The position numbers and the translations under genes are program-made. A stretch of 64,000 nt of DNA from Fodinibius roseus (GTDB taxonomy: Bacteria > Bacteroidota > Rhodothermia > Balneolales > Balneolaceae), in NCBI RefSeq assembly GCF_900129315.1, contig NZ_FQUS01000009.1, positions 124,001 through 188,000 on the forward strand. The letters are read 5' to 3'. Positions 6,858 to 15,480 of this stretch are shown here, piece by piece (the first letter of the stretch is position 1; each line of letters begins with the position of its first letter). Under the pieces are notes generated by a model, which searched no databases, was not told where the DNA came from, and worked only from the letters and a program-made list of their open reading frames with translations.

Positions 6858-8181
6858 ACTCCATCCTAAACAAGATGATGCCTATGAGCTTCTAACCGAA
6901 AGCAGAAAACGCTTTGTCTGTTTTGGCGGCGGTTCGCGCGGTGGTAAGTCCTGGCTGGGCTGGGTATGGCTTATCCTTTCTTGTATGCAACATCCTAACA
7001 CACGGTGGTTTGTGGGCCGTGAAGAGCTGAAACGTCTTCGCAATACGACCTTAATGACGTTCTTTAAAGTGTGCGGGGAATACAACATTCCTACCGATGT
7101 TTACAGCTACAATAAACAGGATCACTACATTGAGTTTGAGAACGGATCTCGGATTGATCTATTAGAACTTAAATACAAACCTTCCGATCCCTTATTTCAG
7201 CGTTTTGGTAGTTCCGAATATACCGGGGGATGGATAGAAGAGGCCGGAGAGATAGAACACGATGCCTTTGATATCCTAAAAACAAGAGTAGGGCAGCACC
7301 GCAACCAAGAATATGACCTCACCCCTGGAAAAATACTCATTACCTGTAACCCGGAAAAGAACTGGCTATACTTTAATTTTTACCTGCCCTGGAAAAAGGA
7401 CAACCTTCACAAAGATTACGCTTTTATACAGTCTCTCTATGATGATAACCCCTACAGAGAACCAGGCACTGACCAGCAGCTGGGGGCCTTAATAAACGAA
7501 GCACAAAAGCAACGCCTGAAACATGGTAATTGGGAGTATGCCGATGATCCGGACGCCTTACTTTCCCATTCAGACCTACTGGGAACCCAAGAGGTAGAGA
7601 TACAGAAAGGAACAGCCTATTGCGGGGCCGACATTGCCCGGTACGGATCAGACTCCACAACGTTTGCTAAGTTTAACGGCAACCACTTAGAGAAGCTCAA
7701 AACCTTCGATAACAAGGATAATGCAGAGGTAGCCAACCGGCTGCTTGCCTTCATAGCTACAGAGGCTATACTACCTAAAAACTGCGGTATTGATACGGTA
7801 GGACTGGGAGCCGGTGTATTTGATAACATGAAAGAAAAGGGTAAGACCTGCACGGAAGTTATTTCAGGAGCTAAACCCACAAAGCAATATGATAGTTTCA
7901 GCTTTAAGAACCTGCGCAGTCAAATGTGGTGGCAGTTCAGAGAGGACGTAAAGAACAAGAAGATCGTTATTGATTTCAATGATGAAGAACTCCGAAGCGA
8001 CCTAACAGCACCCCGTTACAGTATTGTAGGGGAGAAGATGATCCAGGTTGAAAGTAAGTCCGACATTAAGAAACGCCTGGGACGCTCCCCGGATAAAGGG
8101 GACGCCGTTGTCTATGCCAACGCTATGAGAGCAGGCATCATTAAAACGAAAAAGATATTACGTGTTTCAATGGCAGGATAA
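6844..8181 (+). CDS. Phage terminase large subunit (packaging ATPase and nuclease)
   Basis: The protein has 445 residues from ATG 6844; a GTG lies at 6841. Positions are counted from that GTG. The ATPase Walker A is FGGGSRGGKS (about 28-37), Walker B ends in WIEEAG (131-136) with the catalytic glutamate next to it, and TCNPEKNW (about 168-175) is the coupling motif. The RNase H-like nuclease domain has D264 (CGADIARYGSDS), D318 (CGIDTVGLGAGV) and D421 (DKGDAVVYA). All key residues are present, so this is an intact DNA-packaging motor subunit. It would normally dock on a portal, which is not seen in the element, so it may use a helper phage portal. Confidence 0.93.
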   Translation: MKEIKLHPKQDDAYELLTESRKRFVCFGGGSRGGKSWLGWVWLILSCMQHPNTRWFVGREELKRLRNTTLMTFFKVCGEYNIPTDVYSYNKQDHYIEFENGSRIDLLELKYKPSDPLFQRFGSSEYTGGWIEEAGEIEHDAFDILKTRVGQHRNQEYDLTPGKILITCNPEKNWLYFNFYLPWKKDNLHKDYAFIQSLYDDNPYREPGTDQQLGALINEAQKQRLKHGNWEYADDPDALLSHSDLLGTQEVEIQKGTAYCGADIARYGSDSTTFAKFNGNHLEKLKTFDNKDNAEVANRLLAFIATEAILPKNCGIDTVGLGAGVFDNMKEKGKTCTEVISGAKPTKQYDSFSFKNLRSQMWWQFREDVKNKKIVIDFNDEELRSDLTAPRYSIVGEKMIQVESKSDIKKRLGRSPDKGDAVVYANAMRAGIIKTKKILRVSMAG

Positions 8182-8283
8182 CCAAGTAATTGCTTTGATT
8201 ATACAAGTATGATTCAAGGTTAAACTGTTCAATGTTAAACTATAAAGATATACAGATAAGATATAACATAAGTTATTATTAAC

Positions 8284-8583
8284 ATGAAATATCCTCTTAT
8301 ACACTTTAAAGACTGTTTTTTAGTTATGAGTAACGTTTCCGGTAACAAATTGACAGGATGTCACACTAAAACGAACCCTATTGTCATGTTTGAACCACAG
8401 ATAGAAGAGCTTCGCCAGTACATGGGCCACTTGGATGAAAAGATCGCAACGTACCGGAAGCAGGGCAGAGACCCCGGCCGACTTATCGAAAACAAGGCCA
8501 GGGCAGCCAATACGATAGCACAGCTGAAGCAGGCCCAGCAGGGTAATACTACACCATGCCTAAAGGGGAGATCGCCCCGCTAA
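8284..8583 (+). CDS. Small coiled-coil element protein
   Basis: The frame encodes 99 residues, but the well-behaved part starts at the internal ATG 8386 (MFEPQIEELRQYMGHLDEKI…), a charged helix pair of about 65 residues. The first 34 residues look less protein-like, so the shorter start is plausible. No family is recognised. Location directly after the large terminase is where phages place a portal or connector, but it is far too small for a portal. Confidence 0.45.
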   Translation: MKYPLIHFKDCFLVMSNVSGNKLTGCHTKTNPIVMFEPQIEELRQYMGHLDEKIATYRKQGRDPGRLIENKARAANTIAQLKQAQQGNTTPCLKGRSPR

Positions 8584-8644
8584 CGGCAAATATGAAAGCC
8601 GATATACATACTTTTATACACATTAACTGAAAAACACGAATATT

Positions 8645-9217
8645 ATGCACTTTGACGCGCAAACGATGTGGAGCACCAATAACAATAATACTTTTAAAGG
8701 TACGGGGGTTCACCTGGATTCTGTTCAGGAGCGTTTCAGCTTAGGGGACAGCTTATGGTTTGAAAATGGAGATGGATACCTGGGGAACCTGCAAATAGCA
8801 GATACGCTTTCAATGGGAGCTGCGGGACAGATAACAAATACGAATAATGATTATTCATTAGATGAGGACGGTCTATCCTACCAGGTACCCGATGATACGC
8901 TTGATATCAGCAAGTCTGTAACCTGGGAGAATGGGGGAAGTGTAGTTGCTCAAATTGGAGCCGCACATGACACAACCGGAAACTTTGATTTGTTAGAATA
9001 TAATTCTGGACTTCATAGTTTTAAAGTGAATGGTAATCAGATAATCGGATTGCAGGATAATCTGGCCTTCTTTAATAAGCCTCCTGTAGTTCCCCGGCTA
9101 ACAGATACAGAGAGAGATAATCTAACTGTTCCTACTGGCTCTATCATCTTTAATACTGATGCCAACCGATTTCAGGGAATGAACCTGAACGGAAACTGGA
9201 AAGATCTAAGTCAATAA
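8645..9217 (+). CDS. Fibre/decoration-like structural protein
   Basis: The protein has 190 residues, rich in Asn, Gly, Asp and Thr with predicted beta structure and no cysteine. The C-terminal segment PRLTDTERDNLTVPTGSIIF followed by NTDANRFQGMNLNGNWKDL matches a motif common at the ends of phage tail-fibre and Bacteroidota surface beta-helix proteins (PRxTtxqRdaI…P-GxxxyNTdtnrfqxyn…W). The N-terminus has no signal peptide. It could be a head fibre or capsid decoration protein; a tail-fibre role would need tail genes that are absent here. It lies between the terminase block and the Ntn-like gene in the same orientation. Confidence 0.65.
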   Translation: MHFDAQTMWSTNNNNTFKGTGVHLDSVQERFSLGDSLWFENGDGYLGNLQIADTLSMGAAGQITNTNNDYSLDEDGLSYQVPDDTLDISKSVTWENGGSVVAQIGAAHDTTGNFDLLEYNSGLHSFKVNGNQIIGLQDNLAFFNKPPVVPRLTDTERDNLTVPTGSIIFNTDANRFQGMNLNGNWKDLSQ

Positions 9218-9243
9218 TCTTACACCCCAAAAAATTAAATATT

Positions 9244-9879
9244 ATGTCCGCAGTAGCCACAATCAGAACACCCGAACAAAGTATACTCTTATCCGATGGA
9301 TTGGCCGTTGATACAAGCGGGGCAGACCCCGATAATTTTCAGCTTACCGAAGATCGTATTCATAGCCGGGACTGTAAAAAAGTAGCTAAGATAAATGATA
9401 CAGTAGGTTTGCTCTGGGTAGGGAATGGCGTAACCTTGGTTGACGAGTTTGCCACCCTTGCAAAAGGACGCACCGGCCGGGAGGTTGCCGATGAGCTTTC
9501 AGAGTTTCTTAAACTAAAGACTGATAGCAGCCTATACAACGAACCCTGGTATAACATCAATGTAAGTATTGCCTGTTATGAGAACGGCCAGATGTGGGGT
9601 TACAGTGTCCGGTCTAAAACACCCATTCCCCTGAAGCCAACCCGCAGCCCCGTAAGTACCGGTTGTTACTGCATGGCAGCCCTCAAAGATCCCGGTAAGG
9701 CATCTCAGGAGCTGGAGCAGCGATTCGTTAGCCACAGAGCCACAAAGAACGTGAGACAGTCCGCAATAGCAGCTTTTACCGACTTTGTAAAAGAAGATGA
9801 TTTGTTAGGCGGTGAGATATTCTGTGAGGTGATAAATCCAAAGACACAAAGCAAGTTTAGAAAGGCTCTGATGAATTAA
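9244..9879 (+). CDS. Proteasome-fold (Ntn-hydrolase-like) protein of the element
   Basis: The 211-residue protein begins MSAVATIRTPEQSILLSDG, which can be aligned to the start of HslV/proteasome beta subunits. If Met is removed, Ser2 takes the nucleophile position normally held by Thr1 and D18 falls where catalytic Asp17 lies. The later SRDCKKVAKINDTVGLLWVG matches the strand block around Lys33 (S-K-x-x-K-K-I), with Arg42 in place of the lysine. GNGVTLVDEFATLAKGRTGR resembles the following helix. No signal peptide is present. It may be a capsid-maturation protease, a host-directed peptidase or an inactive structural relative. The fold call is moderately supported; activity is uncertain because Thr1 and Lys33 are both changed. 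Confidence 0.55.
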   Translation: MSAVATIRTPEQSILLSDGLAVDTSGADPDNFQLTEDRIHSRDCKKVAKINDTVGLLWVGNGVTLVDEFATLAKGRTGREVADELSEFLKLKTDSSLYNEPWYNINVSIACYENGQMWGYSVRSKTPIPLKPTRSPVSTGCYCMAALKDPGKASQELEQRFVSHRATKNVRQSAIAAFTDFVKEDDLLGGEIFCEVINPKTQSKFRKALMN

Positions 9880-9944
9880 CCCTCTGATTTGGTAAGTAGG
9901 CTTATTTAATCAATATTACTGGTACTCTCTTGATGAATAGTTAG

Positions 9945-9981
9945 GCCCTGCAGGTTGATAGCTTGCAGGGCTTTTAATTTT
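9945..9981 (+). terminator. Intrinsic terminator between convergent element genes
   Basis: GCCCTGCA (9945-9952) and TGCAGGGC (9964-9971) form a perfect 8-bp stem with an 11-nt loop, followed by TTTTAATTTT. It closes the rightward structural transcript just before the convergent gene at 9984. The A-rich left side is weak, so it probably acts mainly on the plus strand. Confidence 0.75.
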
Positions 9982-9983
9982 AA

Positions 9984-10367
9984 TCAAATCTCAATTGTAA
10001 AAGGATCATAAGGCCCCTCAATATTGCCACCAAAAATGTTGTTTACCCTCCTGTTGATCATGGCCCTGAATATGGGTTCTATCAAATCCTTTAGGTCTAA
10101 TGTATAGCCCCTTATTACCTCTTTGTAAGGGTTTTCAAATAATTCAGCATACTCAACCGCATAAGGCATTGTGAAAGCAACTTCATTATCACCTATGGTT
10201 ATATCTAACTCTGAATTTATTTTATTTAATGATGGCTCGAGTTCCTTTAATCCCTTGGGCTTTTTGGCATAGTCTTCAAATTTTACTTGAGCCCTAATAC
10301 GAAGTATAAGAAAATCCCCCTCATATTCTGTGTCAATAATTTCTACATTAAATGTATATTCATCCAT
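9984..10367 (-). CDS. Reverse-strand element gene of unknown function (possible cargo)
   Basis: The protein has 127 residues from ATG 10367; the frame continues 20 codons upstream but those read poorly. The product is acidic, of mixed alpha/beta type, beginning MDEYTFNVEIIDTEYEG and ending GGNIEGPYDPFTIEI. No signal peptide, membrane segment, zinc site or known motif is visible. It is the only gene in the element in this orientation and sits beside the right attachment site. In many satellites and prophages that position holds accessory genes, often for phage defence or host modulation. That link is positional inference only. Confidence 0.55.
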   Translation of the reverse strand: MDEYTFNVEIIDTEYEGDFLILRIRAQVKFEDYAKKPKGLKELEPSLNKINSELDITIGDNEVAFTMPYAVEYAELFENPYKEVIRGYTLDLKDLIEPIFRAMINRRVNNIFGGNIEGPYDPFTIEI

Positions 10368-10726
10368 ATTGTACCCCGTCTTTTGATGAAGAATTGAAAA
10401 GTAAGTTATAATATTATATCGAAAAGCCAAATTCCGAACGAATCCCTTTCCGAAAGATTTAACACTAACTTAATATGAAAGCGCTGGCAGTTCCTTATAT
10501 TCTGTTACTCAAAGATCCAAGTATAAAAGAAAAAAAGGAAACCGTTATTATAACGTTACCAGTTGGATTTATGACCGATGATAAGTAGTTGTTTTTATTA
10601 TACTTATCGCCAGGTCAAGCCATACTATTGAGTTAACATTATTCTCCTTTTTTTCGGATATATTTAGGATCTCAAAATAGAGAACAGCACACACGGCATA
10701 TACACTATTAATTTAAGTACGAGATA
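10368..10726. other. Intergenic region with the right end of the element and pstS upstream DNA
   Basis: About 360 bp without a gene. The left part up to about 10638 belongs to the element and includes ATAACGTTACCAG-type sequence reminiscent of the CGTTA repeats at the left end. From 10639 to 10726 only 88 bp of host DNA remain in front of pstS. I see no clear Pho-box. Confidence 0.5.
10626..10638 (+). repeat. Putative attR core (13-bp direct repeat with 1636-1648)
   Basis: TATTGAGTTAACA is identical to the left copy. It lies after the last element gene and 88 bp before the pstS start, so the empty site would be the intergenic space between the NYN gene and pstS. Confidence 0.6.
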
Positions 10727-11698
10727 ATGGTTGACAAATATTTGTTTTTGGTTTTTTTTAGCGGAATCCTGTTAGCTTCCTGCGGTTCGGGTGGAGGTTC
10801 AGAAGATCAGCTTTCAGGTGAAATAAAAATCGATGGTTCGAGCACCGTATTCCCCATATCCGAGGCTGTCGCTGAAGAATTCCGAACGGAAGCTCCTGAT
10901 GTTCGGGTAACAGTTGGAGTCTCGGGAACAGGAGGGGGTTTTCAGAAATTTTTGCGGGGCGATACTGATATTAATAATGCCTCCCGTGAAATACAGCCCA
11001 GTGAAGTTAAAACGGCTGAAGAAAATGGCATTGAATATGTACAGTTATCAGTTGCTTACGACGGACTTGCTGTTGTCGTTCATCCCGAAAATGACTGGGT
11101 GGACTATTTTACGGTGGAAGAGCTTAAGAAAATATGGGAACCTGAAGCCCAGGGTGAAATAACGCGGTGGAGTGATGTGCGTGAGGAATGGCCTGATGAA
11201 GAACTTCATCTTTTTGGTCCCGGTGTAGCTTCCGGTACCTTTGATTACTTCACAGAGACAATCGTAGGGGAAAGCGGTGCCAGCAGGGGCGATTTTACCG
11301 CAAGCGAGGACGATAATGTGCTTGTTCAGGGAGTAAGTACAGATAAGTACGCACTGGGATTCTTTGGCCTTGCGTACTATGAAGAGAATAAGGAAAGTTT
11401 AAAACTTGCAGGGGTACAGAATGGAGCCGGCAATGTTGTGAGGCCCACCATGCAAACCGTATCGGACGGAACCTACGAGCCGTTATCCCGGCCGCTCTTT
11501 ATTTATGTCAGAAAAGAAGCAGCACAGCAAGAAAATGTTCAGCAATTTGTCCATTTTTATCTGGATAATGCTCCTATGTTAGCTGAGCAAATAGGTTATA
11601 TTCCCATGCCGGACTCCGTTTATCAGGTGCAGAGGAAAAAGTTTGAGGAGTTTGCCGGCAGCCAAACTGACTCAGTTTCCACGGGCAGCGATAGCTAA
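10727..11698 (+). CDS. pstS: Phosphate ABC transporter substrate-binding lipoprotein PstS
   Basis: The protein has 323 residues. A short lipoprotein signal peptide ends in the lipobox LASC (C19), so it is membrane-anchored in the periplasm. The phosphate-binding signature is clear: [19 protein letters not shown] near the N-terminus, [10 protein letters not shown], and later [14 protein letters not shown]. It delivers phosphate to the PstCA permease. The gene opens a pstSCAB-phoU operon. Its upstream DNA has been replaced by the integrated element except for 88 bp, so its normal Pho control may be altered. Confidence 0.95.
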   Translation: MVDKYLFLVFFSGILLASCGSGGGSEDQLSGEIKIDGSSTVFPISEAVAEEFRTEAPDVRVTVGVSGTGGGFQKFLRGDTDINNASREIQPSEVKTAEENGIEYVQLSVAYDGLAVVVHPENDWVDYFTVEELKKIWEPEAQGEITRWSDVREEWPDEELHLFGPGVASGTFDYFTETIVGESGASRGDFTASEDDNVLVQGVSTDKYALGFFGLAYYEENKESLKLAGVQNGAGNVVRPTMQTVSDGTYEPLSRPLFIYVRKEAAQQENVQQFVHFYLDNAPMLAEQIGYIPMPDSVYQVQRKKFEEFAGSQTDSVSTGSDS

Positions 11699-11739
11699 CC
11701 TTTAAGCGCTGGAGGGAATAATAACCAATTCAGTAATTC

Positions 11740-12633
11740 ATGGCGCGAAATGCGGATATGAGATTAAAAGAAAAAATCATTGAAAAGGTGCTTGCTGTCT
11801 GCGCCTTGATTACGATTCTGACCACCGTTGGAATTGTATTGATCCTGACCATAGAAGCGATCAGCTTTTTTCGGGAAGTATCCATCGTTGAATTTTTGAC
11901 CTCTACGAGGTGGACACCGCTTTTTACCCAGAAAAGCTACGGTATTTTACCCCTGCTGTCGGGTACATTTTTAACTACTGTTATTGCTATTTCAGTGGCA
12001 TTGCCCGTGGGACTCACGATTGCCATATATCTCAATGAATATGCCTCCAACACATTTCGGAGTATTTTAAAACCGCTGCTTGAAATTCTGGCCGTGGTAC
12101 CCACTGTTGTATACGGTTTCTTTGCACTGATGATTGTGACTCCTTTTTTAAAAACCTTTATTCCTGAGTTGTCGGGATTTAACGCTCTTTCAGCCGGTCT
12201 TGTGATGGGTATTATGATTATTCCCTTTGTCTCTTCTCTCAGTGAGGATGCATTGAGCTCCGTGCCGTATTCACTGCGAGAGGCCTCTTTCGGAATGGGA
12301 TCCACAAAATTTCAGACCGCATTTCGCGTCATGGTACCGGCCGCTTCATCCGGTATTATCGTGTCCGCAATTTTAGCGGTTTCCCGGGCCATCGGTGAAA
12401 CTATGATTGTCGCCATTGCCGCCGGACAGCAACCTCGTTTTACCCTTGACCCGACTGTCCCCATAGAAACCATTACCGCTTATATTGTGCAGGTTAGCAT
12501 GGGGGATGTGCCTCACGGGTCAACGGCATACCAGACCATTTTTGCGGCAGGGATTACACTTTTTATTTTCACCTTTATTCTGAATAACATCAGCTACTGG
12601 ATCAAAGCAAGGTACCAGGAGGATTATGAATAA
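11740..12633 (+). CDS. pstC: Phosphate ABC transporter permease PstC
   Basis: The 297-residue inner-membrane protein has about six transmembrane segments. The permease EAA loop reads [20 protein letters not shown], and AISRAIGET-like [14 protein letters not shown] follows, both typical of PstC. The N-terminal helix carries [18 protein letters not shown]. It begins 41 bp after pstS and its last codons overlap pstA by 8 bp, indicating coupled translation. Confidence 0.94.
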   Translation: MARNADMRLKEKIIEKVLAVCALITILTTVGIVLILTIEAISFFREVSIVEFLTSTRWTPLFTQKSYGILPLLSGTFLTTVIAISVALPVGLTIAIYLNEYASNTFRSILKPLLEILAVVPTVVYGFFALMIVTPFLKTFIPELSGFNALSAGLVMGIMIIPFVSSLSEDALSSVPYSLREASFGMGSTKFQTAFRVMVPAASSGIIVSAILAVSRAIGETMIVAIAAGQQPRFTLDPTVPIETITAYIVQVSMGDVPHGSTAYQTIFAAGITLFIFTFILNNISYWIKARYQEDYE

Positions 12634-13483
12634 TACCAACTCAAGCAGGTTTAAGGATAAGGCTTTTAGGGTCTTTGGACTGTCTGCCATTATTTTTTGC
12701 ATGCTTACGCTGGTTATTTTTATAGGGTTCATCATATACCAGGGAGCCGGCCGGCTGAGCTGGGACTTTATGACGAGCCTGCCTTCGCGTTTCGCTGAAA
12801 GATCCGGCATCTATACGGCCTGGATCGGCACCCTGTGGGTATTGGTATTGACGACCCTTATTTCATTTCCGCTTGGTGTAGGAGCAGGGATCTACCTCGA
12901 GGAATATGGGAACAAGGGAAAACTCAGCAAACTGCTGGAAATTAATATCGCTAACCTGGCCGGTGTACCTTCCATTATTTACGGCCTGTTGGGACTACAG
13001 GTATTCGTACGCATGATGAAGATGGGAAATAGTATCCTGGCCGGGGCGTTGACGCTGGCACTGCTTATTTTGCCGATTATTATTGTATCAACCCGGGAGG
13101 CCCTGCGTGCGGTGCCGAGCTCTATTAAAGAAGCATCCGTAGCGCTTGGAGCCTCCAAGTGGCAGACAATATGGAAGCAGACCCTGCCTGCTTCCTTTGG
13201 CGGTATTCTGACGGGCGTTATTCTGGCTATTTCCAGGGCCGTGGGAGAGACCGCACCCCTTATTGTGATAGGTGCCCTTGCTTATGTTCCCTTTGTGCCC
13301 GAAAGTCCCTTTGATGAGTTTACCGTGCTGCCCATCCAGATTTTCAACTGGGTTTCTCGGCCACAACACGAATTTGCCATCAACGCAGCAGCTGCTATTA
13401 TTGTGCTGCTGTTTATTACTTTTCTGATGAACGGCATCGCCGTCTATCTTAGAAATCGCTGGCAGCAAAAGATCAACTGGTAG
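12626..13483 (+). CDS. pstA: Phosphate ABC transporter permease PstA
   Basis: The 285-residue permease has six predicted membrane helices, the EAA loop [20 protein letters not shown] and the signature [20 protein letters not shown] that separates PstA from PstC. An unusually good Shine-Dalgarno (AGGAGG, about 12617-12622) lies inside the end of pstC before ATG 12626. With PstC it forms the transmembrane channel of the high-affinity phosphate importer. Confidence 0.94.
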   Translation: MNNTNSSRFKDKAFRVFGLSAIIFCMLTLVIFIGFIIYQGAGRLSWDFMTSLPSRFAERSGIYTAWIGTLWVLVLTTLISFPLGVGAGIYLEEYGNKGKLSKLLEINIANLAGVPSIIYGLLGLQVFVRMMKMGNSILAGALTLALLILPIIIVSTREALRAVPSSIKEASVALGASKWQTIWKQTLPASFGGILTGVILAISRAVGETAPLIVIGALAYVPFVPESPFDEFTVLPIQIFNWVSRPQHEFAINAAAAIIVLLFITFLMNGIAVYLRNRWQQKINW

Positions 13484-13525
13484 GAAATAAATAATCTATA
13501 GCGTTCAAAAATACCATTCTTGAAT

Positions 13526-14359
13526 ATGGAAGAAGTAAGCTCAGGCACAACAGGTCCCAAGGCTACCAAAATGAAAACGGAGCCGAAACTCAGCTCCGAT
13601 AATGAAACCTATAAATTGCGTGCCAGAAACATCGACGTTTTTTATGGGGATTTCCAGGCCATATATGATATAAGTCTCGATATTCTTGATCACTCCATCA
13701 CTGCTTTTATCGGACCTTCCGGATGCGGAAAGTCTACCTTTCTGCGTCTTTTTAACCGGATGAACGACTATATAGACAGCTTTCGCATGAATGGAAGAAT
13801 TCTGCTTGAGGAAGAGGATATTTATGCCTCGTCTGTAAAAGTAGAAGAACTGCGCAAGAAAATAGGAATGGTCTTTCAGAAACCGAATCCTTTTCCCAAG
13901 TCCATTTATGAAAATGTGGCCTACGGACTGCGCATTCAGGGGATCAAGGACGAAGATTTTATCGAGCAGCGTGTGGTAGAATCCCTGAAGCAGGCGACCC
14001 TTTACGATGAAATCAAGGATGATCTTGATAAGCAGGCTCTGACGCTTTCAGGGGGACAACAACAGCGTCTGTGCATAGCCAGGACACTGGCAGTCAAGCC
14101 TTCTGTTTTGCTGATGGATGAGCCTACTTCGGCTCTGGACCCTATTTCCACAGCTAAAATCGAAGAACTTATTTTTGAGCTGAAGAAAAAATACACCATT
14201 GTAATTGTTACACATAATATGCAGCAGGCGGGACGTATCAGCGATAATACCGCCTTTTTATATATGGGAAAACTGATTGAATATGGCGATACTCAAAAAA
14301 TATTTACAAATCCTGAAAAAGATCGTACACAGAACTATATTACCGGTCGATTCGGTTAA
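13526..14359 (+). CDS. pstB: Phosphate ABC transporter ATP-binding protein PstB
   Basis: The protein has 277 residues from ATG 13526; a TTG two codons upstream is an alternative. A polar N-terminal extension of about 28 residues precedes the ABC domain. Walker A is GPSGCGKST, the Q-loop is [11 protein letters not shown], the signature is [13 protein letters not shown], Walker B is [13 protein letters not shown] and the switch histidine is in [24 protein letters not shown] is a PstB hallmark. It energises phosphate uptake through PstCA. Confidence 0.95.
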   Translation: MEEVSSGTTGPKATKMKTEPKLSSDNETYKLRARNIDVFYGDFQAIYDISLDILDHSITAFIGPSGCGKSTFLRLFNRMNDYIDSFRMNGRILLEEEDIYASSVKVEELRKKIGMVFQKPNPFPKSIYENVAYGLRIQGIKDEDFIEQRVVESLKQATLYDEIKDDLDKQALTLSGGQQQRLCIARTLAVKPSVLLMDEPTSALDPISTAKIEELIFELKKKYTIVIVTHNMQQAGRISDNTAFLYMGKLIEYGDTQKIFTNPEKDRTQNYITGRFG

Positions 14360-14401
14360 TTATATAACGACGAATTTCAGACCCAACAAGAGGCTCATCC
14401 C

Positions 14402-15094
14402 ATGTCAAATTTAGATAACGAAGTTAAGATCTTGAAAGACAATATTTTAGAGCTTATGTTTTTGGTAAAGAATCAGCTTGAAAAGGGCCAAAAAGCACTG
14501 GATCACTTTGATGAAGAGCTGGCACATGAAATTACGGAGAACGAAAAAAGAGTAGATAGCCTGGAGCTGACCATTGACAGAGACTGCGAAAACTTGCTGG
14601 CTCTTTACAACCCTGTGGCCGTGGATCTTCGCTTTGTAATGGCTGCTTTTAAAATTAACTCAGACCTTGAGCGCATAGGTGACCACGCCAACAGTATTGC
14701 CAAATATATTCTCGATTTCGGCAAAGAGATGGAAGATGAGGCTATTCAGAAAATGCGGGTTGACGAGATGTATGTTACCTCCCTGAAAATGATGAGCAAT
14801 ATTTTTAACGCTTTTATAACCGAAGATACCGAACTCGCCCGCAAGGTTTTTAAACTTGATAAAACACTGAATCAGATTAATCGGGAGGTTTCGGCCATAA
14901 CGGCCGAGCTTATTCGTTCCGATATTGAACAGATACAAAATTATCTGTACCTTTTTTCGATTGTCCGGAAACTGGAGCGGGTAGGGGATTTAACGAAGAA
15001 TATTGCCGAAGAATTTATTTTCTATATTGAAGCCAAGGTATTGAAGCACAAGAAAATGAAGTCGCAGAACGACAATAACAATACCGATAGTTAG
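14402..15094 (+). CDS. phoU: Phosphate signalling regulator PhoU
   Basis: The 230-residue all-helical protein has two PhoU repeats. Each contains an E/D-x-x-x-D metal-binding motif: DLRFVMAAFKINSDLERIGDHA in the first, and YLFSIVRKLERVGDLTKNIA in the second. PhoU links PstB activity to the PhoR kinase and represses the Pho response when phosphate is plentiful. It closes the pst operon, 42 bp after pstB; no phoR or phoB is in the window. The polar tail (after about 215) is Asn/Ser-rich and probably disordered. Confidence 0.93.
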   Translation: MSNLDNEVKILKDNILELMFLVKNQLEKGQKALDHFDEELAHEITENEKRVDSLELTIDRDCENLLALYNPVAVDLRFVMAAFKINSDLERIGDHANSIAKYILDFGKEMEDEAIQKMRVDEMYVTSLKMMSNIFNAFITEDTELARKVFKLDKTLNQINREVSAITAELIRSDIEQIQNYLYLFSIVRKLERVGDLTKNIAEEFIFYIEAKVLKHKKMKSQNDNNNTDS

Positions 15095-15480
15095 ACAAGG
15101 TTTATCTATCTCAGCTCGCCAGTTACAACTGAAAAACAGCACTCAAATAGGTCAGGGACCGGCAGTCCTTTTTAAAAGCTGTCATAATTCAAATCCCTTT
15201 TTCTCAGTATCTGAGACAACGCTGTTCAGAAGCCAGTGCAAAGTGGATAAGTAACGAAATAGAAAATCCATGAACAGGTTTTGATTGGTCATTTAAAAAA
15301 TAATCAAACCAGCATTGCAGTGAGTTCTGAATAAAAGGATAGAAATGAATTATCAACATTTCAGCTGTTGAACCTGCAGGCTTTGCATCGGTTAAGTGGG
15401 AAGGAGGTTTTTCAAAGACCTTATTTGATTTGTATATCGGCATAAACAAACGATCAGCACATTAGGAAACAAGCATATTT
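15095..15480. other. Intergenic region between phoU and the porin gene
   Basis: About 385 bp with no credible gene on either strand. A weak hairpin AGGGAC-CGGCA-GTCCTT (15154-15170) followed by TTTAAAA may end the pst transcript. The remainder is probably the 5' region of the porin gene; no recognisable regulatory box is seen. Confidence 0.5.
15154..15177 (+). terminator. Possible weak terminator after phoU
   Basis: A 6-bp stem (15154-15159 with 15165-15170, one G-U pair) has a 5-nt loop and runs into TTTAAAA. It lies 60 bp after the phoU stop. The stem is short, so the call is tentative. Confidence 0.35.

Larger units (their letters stand above)
1636..10638 (+). mobile_element. Integrated satellite-like or minimal phage element (about 9 kb)
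   Basis: The boundaries are a 13-bp perfect direct repeat, TATTGAGTTAACA, at 1636-1648 and 10626-10638. Gene order is: small protein, tyrosine integrase, unknown, AlpA/Xis-like HTH, Rep-like protein, small proteins, HK97-type major capsid protein, small terminase, large terminase, coiled-coil protein, fibre-like protein, proteasome-fold protein, terminator, and one reverse gene of unknown role. I find no portal, scaffold, prohead protease, head-tail connector, tail, holin or lysin, yet all reading frames are intact. That combination fits a capsid-encoding phage satellite (compare cf-PICI islands) better than a decayed prophage. The satellite label is inference. Confidence 0.75.

Noticed and set aside
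15204-15449. 81-codon minus-strand frame between phoU and the porin
   Set aside because: No start context, no motif and biased composition; the stretch looks like a leader region.
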